DNA from: Petunia secreta
Taxonomy: Eukaryota; Streptophyta; Magnoliopsida; Solanales; Solanaceae
DNA length: 64,000 nucleotides
Assembly (NCBI GenBank): GCA_029990175.1
Contig: JARKIP010000033.1
Span: forward strand, 16,909,001 to 16,973,000
Direction of reading: 5' to 3'
Below are positions 23,015-33,866 of the stretch, piece by piece; the stretch's first letter is position 1; every line of letters starts with the position of its first letter. Under the pieces are notes generated by a model. The model was not told the DNA's origin and ran no database searches. It worked only from the letters and a program-made list of their open reading frames with translations. The position numbers and the translations under genes were made by a program.

Positions 23015-25931
23015 AAACCCTAACGACGCCCTGTCATGGCCATTTTCTGGCCATTATCGCCGGTGAAATGGGAAATAAATGACACCATCGTGTTCCTCTC
23101 GACATCCGCTACAAAACCCTTGCAATGGTTTGTTTGTTCAACGAAGTCGATGTACAACGTTTACGTGACTGTCATCGGTGAAGAAATTCCAGCAAGGATC
23201 CGGTAAGACTTAAACATTACAAACCTAGGGAAAAGGAAAAAATCCCCACACATGCATTATCGAAGTATGATCAAATTCGACCCGACTCCGATGTTAAATG
23301 GGTAATTTCTAGTCCTTTTGTCTGATTGCTTGAATTTGTGTGATAACATGCCTAAATTTTCCGATTCGTTTCCATGTTAACAAGGTCAGTGGTTATTTAG
23401 CAATTGATTAGGACAAAATTTGTGAAATTGTTAACCTTTGTCTGTTTCATTAAATCTGAACACTAATTAGTTGCTGAGTTTGTTATGAACATGACTTATG
23501 TCATGAACCACCTTAGTTAACATGTAAACTTGAAAACTTAGGCCAGTCTAGTTGATTACCATGATCATCCATGTTTGTTGCAGTGTATTTGGCCTCTTAC
23601 TATGCTATAACTTTCATGACTATATGTTTGGAAACCGAATGGGTAGCCTGTCCTGTATGCTTAGGAGGATTTGAATTGATTGGAATAAGATTTTTGATTG
23701 ATGCGTGAAATGGTGATAGGCTGCTTGATTGATCCGGGGTTAGTTGGAATTGTTAATTGACATGATTGATTCTGAACCTAGACCATGCTAAGTGAAAAAG
23801 GAGAGAACTATATTTGTCTTAAGTTCTGATTTGCTTTAGAATTAGGGATTGACTGAACTATACTTGGTAAGTACACCTACTTGAGTCCTTTTAATTATAT
23901 GAGACAATATTTCCTTTCCTTTTGGTGTTCTGCCCGTTTACAATAAATCCCCCACCCCAACTATATAAAATGGTCCTCTTTACATAGAACACACACTTCA
24001 TAGGCATACACATCCTCACACTCAGATATACAGAGTACCGCATACTATTTTCTTCCCTTCCTTTCTTTCAAAGATTATTGGAAGATCCCTGCTCTCTTTT
24101 CTTCTTGATCCTGTCTCTGCAAAATATTTAATATTTCTTGCACTTGGTTTGTTTGCTCACTACTATTGCTCTAAAGGTATACCTCTACTCTGATCACTAT
24201 TTCATATGTTTTGAACCTGCTCATGCCTGGTCCTTTTTCTTGTTCTTTTCCTCCGCTTGTTTTCACGATTTAAACTACCTATACTTTCTTGAACTCTTGT
24301 CACTTTGCATCTTGGCTCTAGGTTTCTTCTTGCCCTGTTAACCTCTATATAGTTTGTTAGGATAGTTCAAAAAGACCGTACTATTTTTAGTAACAGCAGA
24401 ATACTGAATGAACATGGTTCAGTAACTACCCCATGTTGCTACAGATTCCTGAAGAAAAATCACTAAAATTATGAGTCACCTGGGCAGTTTTAACTTGATG
24501 CTTAAAGAACAGGGTTTTAATACATGTTTTCCCCTTTCTAGTCTCCCTTATGTGTATATTTGTTAGGATTCTCCCTATTGTATCGGATTAAAACAGTTTA
24601 TACAGTCATGAGACTGTGTATTGGGCTACACAGGGGCCTCCCTCAATCCTCATCTCCTATATGCCTGTATCATTCATTCTAAATCTATAATCCCTGATAT
24701 TTAAAACTCGCATGACCACTTCTGGCTGAGTTTATCTGTTTGAACTGGGACCTGGACGACATAATTGACATATAAAAGTTCTAAAACTCTTGAATTACGA
24801 TGTTTGAAGTATGCTATTTTTTGAAAAGTTTGAATTTTCAAATACAGGGCTAAATGTGTAACACCAGCCTATTCTACAACTGCTCTCCGTAAATTAAAAC
24901 TGCCCCTTTTTGCATAAGTAATACGGGCCCGATACTTGTTTAAATCTAGTCTTTTATGTTTGTAAATCAATTTTTATAAACTTCAAGCTTCTATACGCTA
25001 ATCTAATAATGTATAGGGGTGTATAAGTTATTAGAGGTCATTTATACAAGTATTTACATGTATTTTTTAAAACTTAATACAAGTATTATCATGTATTTGC
25101 ATGCTTATGCATATATTATGTGCGACAGTCCCTTTATGTGCATTTTATGTATTTTGTGATCCATTTTCTTTTAAAAAAAAACAGCCTCTTTTGTATACAT
25201 ATATTTTCAAAACTGGCCCCAAAAAAAAATAGCCATTAAGGTTAGGGCTTGACAATTAATGTCAAGTCACACCGATCCTAAATGGCTAACATTTTAAATA
25301 ACCCCAACCCAGTTTGAAACTAAATCTGAATGTTTCGTCAAAATTGGCCATTTTCATAAAACTGGTCATTTCTGCAAACTATATTTAAGTACTGAAAATT
25401 GCATAACTAAACTAAATTGAACCGACCCCTGCGATAATAGCCTACTGAATATAATGTTTTGCAAATATAAGGCCAAATGTGCGATAAGGCATCGGGCTTA
25501 AGCCGTTCGTTCAAATTTAAAAGCCCAAAACCATGTACTTGCTGCTCAAATATACTGTCTTGCATAAATAGATTTAATTTTGCGATAAATTGTTATTTTA
25601 ACTCTCAAGTTAGTAATATATTTTGAACATGATCAATATTTATCTATAACTTGTTTAGACATCCCAAAACTAATTGCTCGGACGGGAACCACTTTTTTTG
25701 GGACTTGAAAAAGTGTCTAACACCTTCTTCCTCGAGTTACTTGAACTTCTTACCCTCGAGTCTCTGGAATTGAACATGTTGAATAAAAGACCCGACCTTA
25801 GACACTTAGGTGACCTAATACACCATAGAAACTTATATTAGGTGGCGGCTCCAATCTCTAACTCAAACGAGTTACCTAGTCAGATCCGAGTCTTGACTTG
25901 CTCCGAGTTAAGTAAAATGTGGAGTATGACA
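22484..25931 (+). repeat. Element B 5' LTR, remaining 3.4 kb
   Basis: It continues the LTR begun at 2623 and ends GTATGACA just before a primer site. From 23898 to its end it aligns with 38966-41048. It contains a (TC)18 run at 22975-23010, a TATA-box candidate CTATATAAAA at 23961-23970 preceded by a C-rich stretch, and many short stretches that match the LTRs of element A in inverted orientation (for example near 25130-25200 and 25690-25900). Confidence 0.8.
23961..23970 (+). promoter_or_regulatory. TATA-box candidate of the element B LTR
   Basis: The motif CTATATAAAA follows CCCCCACCCCAA and is conserved in the second LTR copy (39030-39037). Position inside the LTR and conservation support a promoter; no transcription start can be seen. 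Confidence 0.5.
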
Positions 25932-25934
25932 GAA

Positions 25935-25952
25935 TGACGACTCTGCTGGGGA
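25935..25952 (+). other. Element B primer-binding site
   Basis: TGACGACTCTGCTGGGGA starts three bases after the LTR end. It differs from the copy at 41052-41069 by two bases. Confidence 0.75.
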
Positions 25953-26057
25953 TATTCAAAGTCCTAATAATAACGAGTTTTAGTTTTTGAGATTTTACTA
26001 TCTTATTGTCTATTTACTTTGTATTATTTATTATTTGGTACTAACTTGTTTTTTTTC

Positions 26058-26062
26058 GTTTT
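26058..26062. other. Target duplication of the solo LTR, left copy (GTTTT)
   Basis: It corresponds to ATTTT at 38006-38010, with one substitution. The undisturbed sequence in the duplicated B leader near 41180 shows the site before insertion. Confidence 0.65.
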
Positions 26063-26537
26063 TGATGTTTGGCATTTTATGCCTATATTTCCTTAATATT
26101 TCCTTACGTTTGGATACTTTATTCGCACGTTTTATAGTTTATGAATGTGGTTTTGCACTAATTTTATGTCGTGTGAATGTAGGTTGTTACGCAATGTATT
26201 TGGAGCTTTTAGGAGCATGATTGAGCAAGAAAAGATTTGATTTTGATTGAGGAATGGATCGAGCACACGAAGGCACGACATGAGCGAGCAAAGGAGCGAA
26301 CGGAACAGGAAAATAGCTGGGCGCTATGGGCCATGCGCCGCGCCCCCAGCGCGCGCCACCCCCAAGCGCGGTTCTCCACCCCCAAGCGCGGTTCTCCATG
26401 CGGTGCATGGCCAAGGCGGAATGATTTTGGCGTCCTCTGTCCAAGCTCACGCGTTCTGAGGCGCGGGGCGCCCGTTATAGCGCCCCGTGTGCGGTTTTTC
26501 ACTTCCTATTTCGTCTAGGATTGGGGCTAACTTATTA

Positions 26538-26542
26538 CTAGG
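26538..26542. other. Target duplication of the copia element, left copy (CTAGG)
   Basis: It is repeated at 37147-37151; the unbroken target is seen in E's LTRs (for example ACTAGGTGTTTGTAAACTC near 52377). Confidence 0.92.
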
Positions 26543-27447
26543 TGTTATACTTTATGCACCTCCTAGAGACACTAGAAGGGGGGGGGGTTGAATAGTGTCC
26601 TCCGATTTTCGTTGCTAGAACCTTGTTCTTCAGTAGTAGAACAGGGTTCTTCAGTTCGTTGTTATGCAGCCTTCTACCTTAGAACACACCTCCAAACACT
26701 TACCAAAAGACACAAGGATTTTTACGTGGAAAACTCCTTGCTCAAGGGAGAAAAACCACGACCCACACTCTGGGATTTTAACACCGAATCCACTAACACA
26801 AGAGCAATGTTTCTGATTACAAACTCTGTAACCAAGGGGCTACACTCTAGACCCTAATCACTAAATAAAGCTAAACTCTAGCTTTCCTAGTAATCACAAA
26901 GTAGTTTGCCTAATACATATGCTTCTGAGATAAGCTAATAGACAAAACAATGAATACTTGCAACCAAGACAACTTACAACTCGATAGATCTAGACAAGAA
27001 TTCTAGACTCAAATACTTTGCATGCAAATCAGTTGTCTTCTTCAGTTTTCCTGCATAGACAGTTCTTCAGATCTCCTTTATATGCTCTGAACTCTCTATT
27101 TGAAAAACCAACTTCGGCTATGTCTTCTACTTGCTTTTATACGAGTTTTGCAACCCTAGTTGAGTCCTGCTGGGAATCCTCTTTAATTATGGTATTTGAA
27201 GATTCGCAGTAACTCTTTTCCATGTTGAGGTATAACTCTTGTTCACACTTCAAAGACACAGCCTGGACACCACCTCTTTTAGTCTGACTAGGATATGTCT
27301 TCAACCACGCGCCTCTACTCCTAGTTCCACAGGGATTTGCAACCCGTAATCTTTTCGATCAAGCGTGCCCTTCAACTCAAGGACTAGGTTCTTCCATGAA
27401 CCTCAGTGTCCTTCCTGTTTGTCATACTTCAAAACCAGCTCTCAACA
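26543..27447 (-). repeat. Copia element 3' LTR (905 bp)
   Basis: On the plus strand it runs from TGTTATACTTTATGC to CCAGCTCTCAACA. It is nearly identical to 36241-37146. A TATA-box candidate in element orientation (TATAAAGGAG) lies at 27073-27082. Open frames of 89 and 64 codons inside are the same in both LTRs and have no coding signs. Confidence 0.95.
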
Positions 27448-27462
27448 AATTCCCCCTTTTTG
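27448..27462 (-). other. Copia element polypurine tract
   Basis: On the minus strand AAAAAGGGGGAATT directly precedes the LTR start TGTTGAGAGC. Confidence 0.85.
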
Positions 27463-27914
27463 ATGATGACAAACAAATATTGCTCAAGAACCTGAATAGA
27501 CATAAACCAAGAAAAAACAAAACTAACAGAACAATAAAAACAGATGAGTTAGGTCACAAACACCCCAACACCTCTTTCTTCCCCCTTTTGGCATCATCGA
27601 AAAGATTCAAAGACCTGCAGGAACCTGTCAGATTAATCTAGTCTAGAGCACAAGGCAACTCAGCAGTGTCAAAAATATAGGTATATCAAAGTAAGGGCCC
27701 AACAAGGAACTAAGTACTGAAACAAAAAACAGTCGCAAACATAAGAAATTTAAAATCAACATCCAGAGGGTGACAGCAGCACCACTCTATTTAGTTACAC
27801 AACAAAATAGAAATTGTCTTAAACATCAAAATCATGCAATCAAGGGAGAATAGGAAGGAGTAAAGATCAGGTGGGGTAGGACAAGAGAAAGATAGGAGGA
27901 CAGGACTGGAAGAA
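27463..27914 (-). other. 3' untranslated region of the copia element
   Basis: This stretch lies between the accessory reading frame and the polypurine tract. Nothing further is recognised. Confidence 0.5.
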
Positions 27915-30052
27915 TCACAGCTGAAGGTTGAAGTGCTTAACGAGTGCCTCAAGTTGTTTCGTATTTTTGGCCCTCTCCATCACCAGCTCGGCCTCATACT
28001 TGTGGCAATCAATCTTCAAGCGATCAATTTCTTGATCCTTCACCTTCAACTGCCTGTGCAGTTCAGCATTTTCTTCATTAACTTCGAGAACCATTTTCTC
28101 CAGTTCCTGCACAGCACCAATGGCCTCATTAGGTCCAAACTCTTCACTGTCCTCTGACTCCTCCTGCTTGACCTGCATTGGCCTTTTGGAGACCCTGCTT
28201 TCTTGAAAGAAGTCACAGTTTCTCAGCACATTAACCCCAAACTTCTGATGAATGGTGGGCTTCTTTCCTGCTTCTAAGGGCACTCCATAACGCTCAAGAA
28301 TCTGATGGATGATGTAAGAGTGCACAAGAGAGTGTGGCTTCTGATCAGTATCACAAATTCTCTTAATGTGCCTAATAATGAGCCCAGGCAAATTAATTTT
28401 CACCCCTCTGTCCATCAGATCCATATATGTCAGGTCAAGAGCACTAGCCTCACAATTCCTTTCTCCCCTAGGTAGAAGAAACCTATGCACAAATTCAAAC
28501 AACAGCTGATGTGCAGGCTCCATCTCCTTCTTCTCAACCTTCCTCTCCTTCCTCAATCTGGGTTTCCCTGAGAACTTTCTCACAACATCTAAGGGAGTAA
28601 CTCTATCTGTTCTCTTTGGCCATTTTAGCTTGACATACCTGCAATACCCTTCAGCAGGTACATCCAGAATTTCTCCCAATTCAGGTCTCCCAAATTCAAT
28701 TTCCACTCCTTTCACAGTGGTAAACACCCTCCTGGCTACCACCCTGCAATTTGTATAAAACTCCCTGACTTCATCCACAAACAGCTTCCTGTCTTTGTTG
28801 AAAAACACACTCAGCCAACCCTGGTTTCCTATCATCCTCAACAAGGGTTTCATATGAAACTCTTTTACATCATCCAGAATGCTGCCTGGCAGCACCTGAT
28901 GTTTAGAGAAAAAGGCTTCCCTATCCACTTCTTTTCTTTTCTTCTTACTCTCAATCTCACTGTCAGTGTCAGAATCACTGGGTTCCACATAACTCCCAGC
29001 CTCACTCTCCTGCTCTTCTTCCCTGGCACCCTTCTCCTCTTCTTCTTTCTTCTTCTCTTCTTCCCTTATCTTCACATTAGTTATTGTCCTTCCCAGCTTT
29101 TCAACCTTCTCCATCTGTATCTTCAAAGCAGACCTAGTACCCATTCTTCTAACAACAGGCTCCCTAGCCTCTTTATCACCTCCTTCTTCACTATCTTCAT
29201 CTACCAACCTAGTTTTCAACACAGGCTTACCATCTCTCACCAACCTTCTTCTTTTTTCAGGCTCTATTCTATTTTCTTTTACAAATACCACCTCATCTTC
29301 TTCTTCCTCACCAGTCAACTTCTCATCCTCTGCACCCAAACTTTCTTTTTCTTCTTGATTTTTCTTCTTTCTTGTCACCCTCTTGCTTTTCAACAACAAC
29401 TTCCTTGTTCCCTTCCTCATCAGATTCTGTCCAGCTAAAATCTGCATCCTCAGCTCTAGTGGGGTTTTGACAAGCAACAGGCTCTTGTCTCACACCCCAG
29501 AAGCTTCAGCAGTAGCAGGTCCAACACACTCCGGACCTTTAGGCACAAAATCCTCTAACACACCCCTGTTCCACTCACATCTTTACTTGACTCACCAACA
29601 TCTTTTCCCAGAGATTCATCATTATCTAGTTCCTTCAACTGTTCTTCTATTTTTTTGGCTATATTTAGCTCGCCTCTAGACACACCGTCTACAACACCCT
29701 GCACATCTTCTCTAGGTTCATTCTCTTTAGTTTCTTGTTCCTCCTCACGTGGGTTCCCCCTATCTATGTTGTCCCTCTGCTCAACATCTACTATTTTATC
29801 TAATTCAGCAACTAGGGTTTCAGTTTCTACAATGCCAGGACTGGCTATATCAACTGAACCAACAGGTGTAGATGGAGTAGGATCATAAATTACCTCAGGT
29901 AACGGTTGAGATGAACTTTGAGTAGTGGGTGTCGAAGGAACGGCTCTTGATTTTAACTTCTTGACCAGTTTCTTGTCCCCCTTTTTGAGAAATTTTAGGC
30001 GAGCCCTAGCAATTCTTTCAGCAAGAGTGGATGGAGGTGGTCTTTCAGACAT
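27915..30052 (-). CDS. Copia accessory 3' ORF (position of the SIRE env-like gene), probably frameshifted
   Basis: The first part starts with ATG at 30052 (MSERPPPSTLAER) and runs as an acidic, Ser/Pro/Thr-rich protein to a stop at 29555. A second open stretch of up to 520 codons ends at 27915. It has a very charged, KR/DE-rich segment, then a folded-looking domain (WLSVFFNKDRKLFVDEVREF ... VKGVEIEFGRPELGEILDVP ... SALDLTYMDLMDRGVKINLP), and a C-terminal coiled coil (AVQELEKMVLEVNEENAEL onward). The domain resembles the 'putative plant transposon protein' type found in many plant elements; no signal peptide or membrane segment is evident, so 'envelope' would be only a positional label. Between 29555 and about 29390 the two parts are out of frame. 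Either a single frameshift has broken the gene or it is made by another route. Confidence 0.65.
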
Positions 30053-30696
30053 CTTGAAGAATTTTGTAAAGATTTCTGAGTTTGTTGACGGTTTATCTAT
30101 TTTAGGGCTTGAGAGAATTTTGATGTTCAATTTGAAGTGGTGGATGAGATCATGAGAGATTGAAGGAGTGCTGTAGAAAGAGAAAGGGTTTTGGTGAAGT
30201 GACAATGTCTAGGGAAGGCAAAAAAATAATGAGTATAAAGAAGGGCAGCTTTTTGAACTTTTTGAGAACCGGGAGAAGTTAAGAGATTTGACGGTTCTGA
30301 ACTTAATTTAAATATACCCTTTTCAAGAAGTGGGGTCCAAGCAATTTAAAAGGAGTTCTATCCTAAAAAGGAATGTGTTCCTATAATTTTGGACAGTTAT
30401 GAGAATATGGAGAATCTCCCATGATGCACGTACAATAGACAATTTTAATTCCAGTTGTGACAACTAACAAATAGAGTAGGTTTACTGTACCTGGACACGA
30501 TTCCTCATGTTAAGACTGGTTCCTCCTCAGTACACAGTAGGTTCTTCATGGGATCACATTATTTGTACCTATTGCTCAAAATACTAAAAACGAGTGTACT
30601 TACTCAAGTACAAATTTAGTCCAGATAGTAATGACAAATTCCTAAAAGACACTTTTACTACTAAACTAGCCAATCACCAGGGGATTACCTACTGGG
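30053..30696 (-). other. Spacer between pol and the accessory ORF of the copia element
   Basis: This 644-bp AT-rich stretch has no recognised feature. It could hold the promoter or splice acceptor for the accessory gene; neither can be shown. Confidence 0.4.
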
Positions 30697-33600
30697 TCAT
30701 CCGTGTATTTTGGTCATCCCTAACTCCAACCTGTTCCTCTCGAACTGCACCTTGTTCAAAGCTTTGGTAAATATGTCAGCAATTTGGTCTTCAGTCCTGC
30801 ATGAATTCATAGTGATTAGACCCTTTTCTACATTGTCTCTCAGAAAATGATGTCTAATATCAATGTGTTTGGTCCTTTTGTGTTGGACTGGATTCTTGGC
30901 AATGTTCACAGCACTAGTGTTGTCACAAAAGATTGGCACTGCCCCACACTTGATTCCAAAATCCTCCAGTTGCTGCTTGATCCATAGCAATTGTGAGCAG
31001 CATGAAGCAGCTGCCACATACTCAGCTTCAGCAGTTGACAAGGCAACAGAGTTTTGTTTCTTTGTAGCCCATGACACCAAGCAAGGACCTAAGAAGTGTG
31101 CCATCCCCGAAGTGCTTTTCCTATCAACCAAATGACCTGCATAATCTGCATCAGCAAAACCAATTAGTTCAAAAGGTCCACCTCTGGGATACCAAAGGCA
31201 TAGATCCTGAGTCCCTTTCAAGTATCTTAGAATTCTCTTCACAACTGTCATGTGCGATTCCTTAGGTTTTGACTGAAATCTGGCACACAGTCCTACGCTG
31301 TAGACTATGTCAGGTCGACTTGCTGTGAGATAAAGAAGTGAGCCAATGATTCCTCTATACTTGGTCTCATTTGTCGAAGGACCAAGTTCATCCATATCGA
31401 GCTTTGTTCCAGGAGCAATAGGAGTAGTCATCTCCTTAGCTCCTTCCATGTTAAACTTCTTCAACAATTCCTTGACATATTTTTGCTGGTGTATCATAGT
31501 TCCTTCCGGTGTCTGCTTTATCTGCAACCCAAGGAAGAAATTCAATTCACCCATCATGCTCATCTCAAACTCACTTCCCATCAGGTCAGCAAAACCTTTG
31601 CTCAGCTCCTCATCAGTGGCTCCAAAGATGATATCATCGACATACACTTGAACTACCAGTAGATCCTTTCCTTGCTTCTTGAGAAATAGTGTGTTGTCAA
31701 TTTTACCTCTTGAAAAGCCATTTTTCATCAAGAATCCTGAGAGTCTTTCATACCAGGCTCTAGGAGCTTGCTTCAAACCATACAGAGCCTTGTCCAGTTT
31801 GTACACATGATCAGGGAATACATTGCTCACAAAACCTGGAGGCTGTACTACATAAACTTCTTCATTCAGGTACCCATTCAAGAAGGCACTCTTCACATCC
31901 ATATGATACAGTGTGAATTCCATGTATGTAGCAAAGGCAATCAGCATTCTAATGGCTTCCATTCGTGCCACTGGTGCAAAGGTTTCATCATAATCTATTC
32001 CTTCTTCTTGACTGTAGCCCTGAACAACCAACCTTGCCTTGTTTCTTGTAACTATGCCATGTTCATCCAGCTTATTTCTGAACACCCATTTAGTTCCAAT
32101 TATGGATCTGTCCTTTGGCTTAGGAACTAGGTGCCACACCTTGCTTCTTTCAAATTGATGAAGTTCCTCCTGCATAGCTATAATCCAATCTGGATCTTCT
32201 AGTGCTTCTTTGACATTTTTTGGTTCCAAGGCTGAGAGGAAAGCAAAGAATGCACAGAAGTTCTTTAATGCTGACCTAGTCATAATTCCTGTATCCAGTT
32301 CAGATAGAACGTTCTCCAAAGGGTGAGAACTTTGATGTTTCCATGGCTTGATCTGGATCTGATTAGAAGAACCTGCAGCATCGTCCTGAGTAGATTCTTC
32401 TTGACTTTCTTGATCTTCAGCTTCATCAGAAGTTCCCCCTGTCAAGTTGACTCCTTCATCTAACATGACTTTGCTCTCCTTTTCATCCGAGTCCTCCAGT
32501 TCATCTATGCTTTCTTCTCTTCTTAAGCCAATCACCTGATCATCTGCATCATCTTCTCCTATTTCCTTATCTGATTCATCGAACACAACATGTATACTTT
32601 CTTCTACTACTTGTGTCCTTCTGTTGAGTACCTTGTATGCCTTACTTTGAGTGGAGTATCCCAAGAATATTGCCTCATCACTCCTAGCATCAAACTTTCC
32701 CAAGGGTTCCTTGCCATTGTTGTGAACAAAGCATTTGCACCCAAAAGGCCTTAGGTGGGCAATGCTTGGCTTTCTACCTCTGAGTAACTCATATGGAGTT
32801 TTGTCAAGAATGGCTCTGATGGAACACCTATTTAGCAAGTAACATGCAGTGTTTACAGCTTCAGCCCAGAAGTTTCTTGCTAGTCCACTTGACAGCAGCA
32901 TGGTTCTAGCCATATCCTCCAACGACCTGTTCTTCCTCTCAACCACCCCGTTTTGTTGGGGAGTTCTTGGTGCAGAGAAGTTGTGATCTATGTTGTTCCC
33001 TGCACAGTACTCAGAAAATTTTGAGTTTTCAAACTCAGTTCCATGATCTGATCGAATACTGATGAGTTCAAGACTTAGCCTTTTCTGAACCACACCAGCC
33101 CAGTCTTTAAAGTTCTCAAAAGCTTCATCCTTAGAGGCCAAGAACAAGGTCCATGTATACCTTGAGTAGTCGTCAACAATCACGAACACAAACCTCTTTC
33201 CTCCTCTGCTTTTTACTCTCATAGGTCCACACAAATCCATATGTACCAGCTCCAGTGGCTTAGATGTGCTGACCACTTTCTTTGACTTGAATGACGTTCT
33301 TACATGCTTTCCCTTTACACAGGCATCGCACACTTTTATATTTTCAAACTTCTTTCTTGGCAATCCACGAACTAGTTCCTTTGAGGCCAGCTTGTTTAAT
33401 TGAGTGAGACTTGCATGGCCCAGTCTTTTGTGCCACAGCTGAGAGTCACTATCTTGCACATTCAAGCATGTCAGATTGTTTTCAGGTAAGGACTTCAGTG
33501 ATGCCTTGTACACGTTGTTCACTCTTTTTCCTTCCATCACCACTTCTCCACTCTGTAGGTTCTTCACGATGCACCCTAAAGAGGAGAAGCTCACTTCGTT

Positions 33601-33861
33601 TCCTCTGTCACATAGTTGAGAGATGCTTAGTAAATTGTGTCTAAGACCATCCACACAATAAACATTTGCAATTGCATGTTCCAGAGATCTCCCAATCTTC
33701 CCAATGCCTACTATCTGACCACTTTTTCCTCCTCCGAAGGCAACACTGCCTCCTTGGAATGCTGCGAGTGAGAGAAAATTTCTTCTATCTCCTGTCATGT
33801 GCCTGGAACAACCGCTATCAAGAATCCAGCTTGAGTTGTTCTCCCTCACTCCAGCCTGCAA
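30697..33861 (-). CDS. pol: Copia pol polyprotein: protease, integrase, RT, RNase H
   Basis: The frame is open for 1054 codons. In order: aspartic protease (WILDSGCSRHMTGD, Asp near residue 15), the pre-integrase zinc module (H144, H149, C178, C181 in LWHKRLGHA and KVCDACVKGKH), the integrase core (D209 in VHMDLCGP, D272 in RSDHGTEF, E308 in NGVVERKNRS), and RT (KWVFRNKLDEHG near 591, MDVKSAFLNG near 654, YVDD at 740-743). RNase H follows (GFADADYAGH, STAEAEYVAA, FCDNTSAVNIA). The order PR-IN-RT-RH is that of Ty1/copia. No ATG opens the frame: it starts at 33873 after a stop, one base back from the gag frame, so it is probably reached by recoding or splicing. All catalytic residues looked for are present. 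Confidence 0.95.
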   Translation of the reverse strand: MQAGVRENNSSWILDSGCSRHMTGDRRNFLSLAAFQGGSVAFGGGKSGQIVGIGKIGRSLEHAIANVYCVDGLRHNLLSISQLCDRGNEVSFSSLGCIVKNLQSGEVVMEGKRVNNVYKASLKSLPENNLTCLNVQDSDSQLWHKRLGHASLTQLNKLASKELVRGLPRKKFENIKVCDACVKGKHVRTSFKSKKVVSTSKPLELVHMDLCGPMRVKSRGGKRFVFVIVDDYSRYTWTLFLASKDEAFENFKDWAGVVQKRLSLELISIRSDHGTEFENSKFSEYCAGNNIDHNFSAPRTPQQNGVVERKNRSLEDMARTMLLSSGLARNFWAEAVNTACYLLNRCSIRAILDKTPYELLRGRKPSIAHLRPFGCKCFVHNNGKEPLGKFDARSDEAIFLGYSTQSKAYKVLNRRTQVVEESIHVVFDESDKEIGEDDADDQVIGLRREESIDELEDSDEKESKVMLDEGVNLTGGTSDEAEDQESQEESTQDDAAGSSNQIQIKPWKHQSSHPLENVLSELDTGIMTRSALKNFCAFFAFLSALEPKNVKEALEDPDWIIAMQEELHQFERSKVWHLVPKPKDRSIIGTKWVFRNKLDEHGIVTRNKARLVVQGYSQEEGIDYDETFAPVARMEAIRMLIAFATYMEFTLYHMDVKSAFLNGYLNEEVYVVQPPGFVSNVFPDHVYKLDKALYGLKQAPRAWYERLSGFLMKNGFSRGKIDNTLFLKKQGKDLLVVQVYVDDIIFGATDEELSKGFADLMGSEFEMSMMGELNFFLGLQIKQTPEGTMIHQQKYVKELLKKFNMEGAKEMTTPIAPGTKLDMDELGPSTNETKYRGIIGSLLYLTASRPDIVYSVGLCARFQSKPKESHMTVVKRILRYLKGTQDLCLWYPRGGPFELIGFADADYAGHLVDRKSTSGMAHFLGPCLVSWATKKQNSVALSTAEAEYVAAASCCSQLLWIKQQLEDFGIKCGAVPIFCDNTSAVNIAKNPVQHKRTKHIDIRHHFLRDNVEKGLITMNSCRTEDQIADIFTKALNKVQFERNRLELGMTKIHG

Positions 33862-33866
33862 GACAA

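Noticed and set aside
26588..26857. 89-codon frame, also at 36287-36556
   Set aside because: It is present because the copia LTR is present twice; no codon signs or homology, and it overlaps LTR control sequence.
28854..29438. 194-codon plus-strand frame rich in Phe, Leu and Ser, membrane-like
   Set aside because: It is the antisense shadow of the charged Lys/Glu-rich part of the copia accessory ORF.
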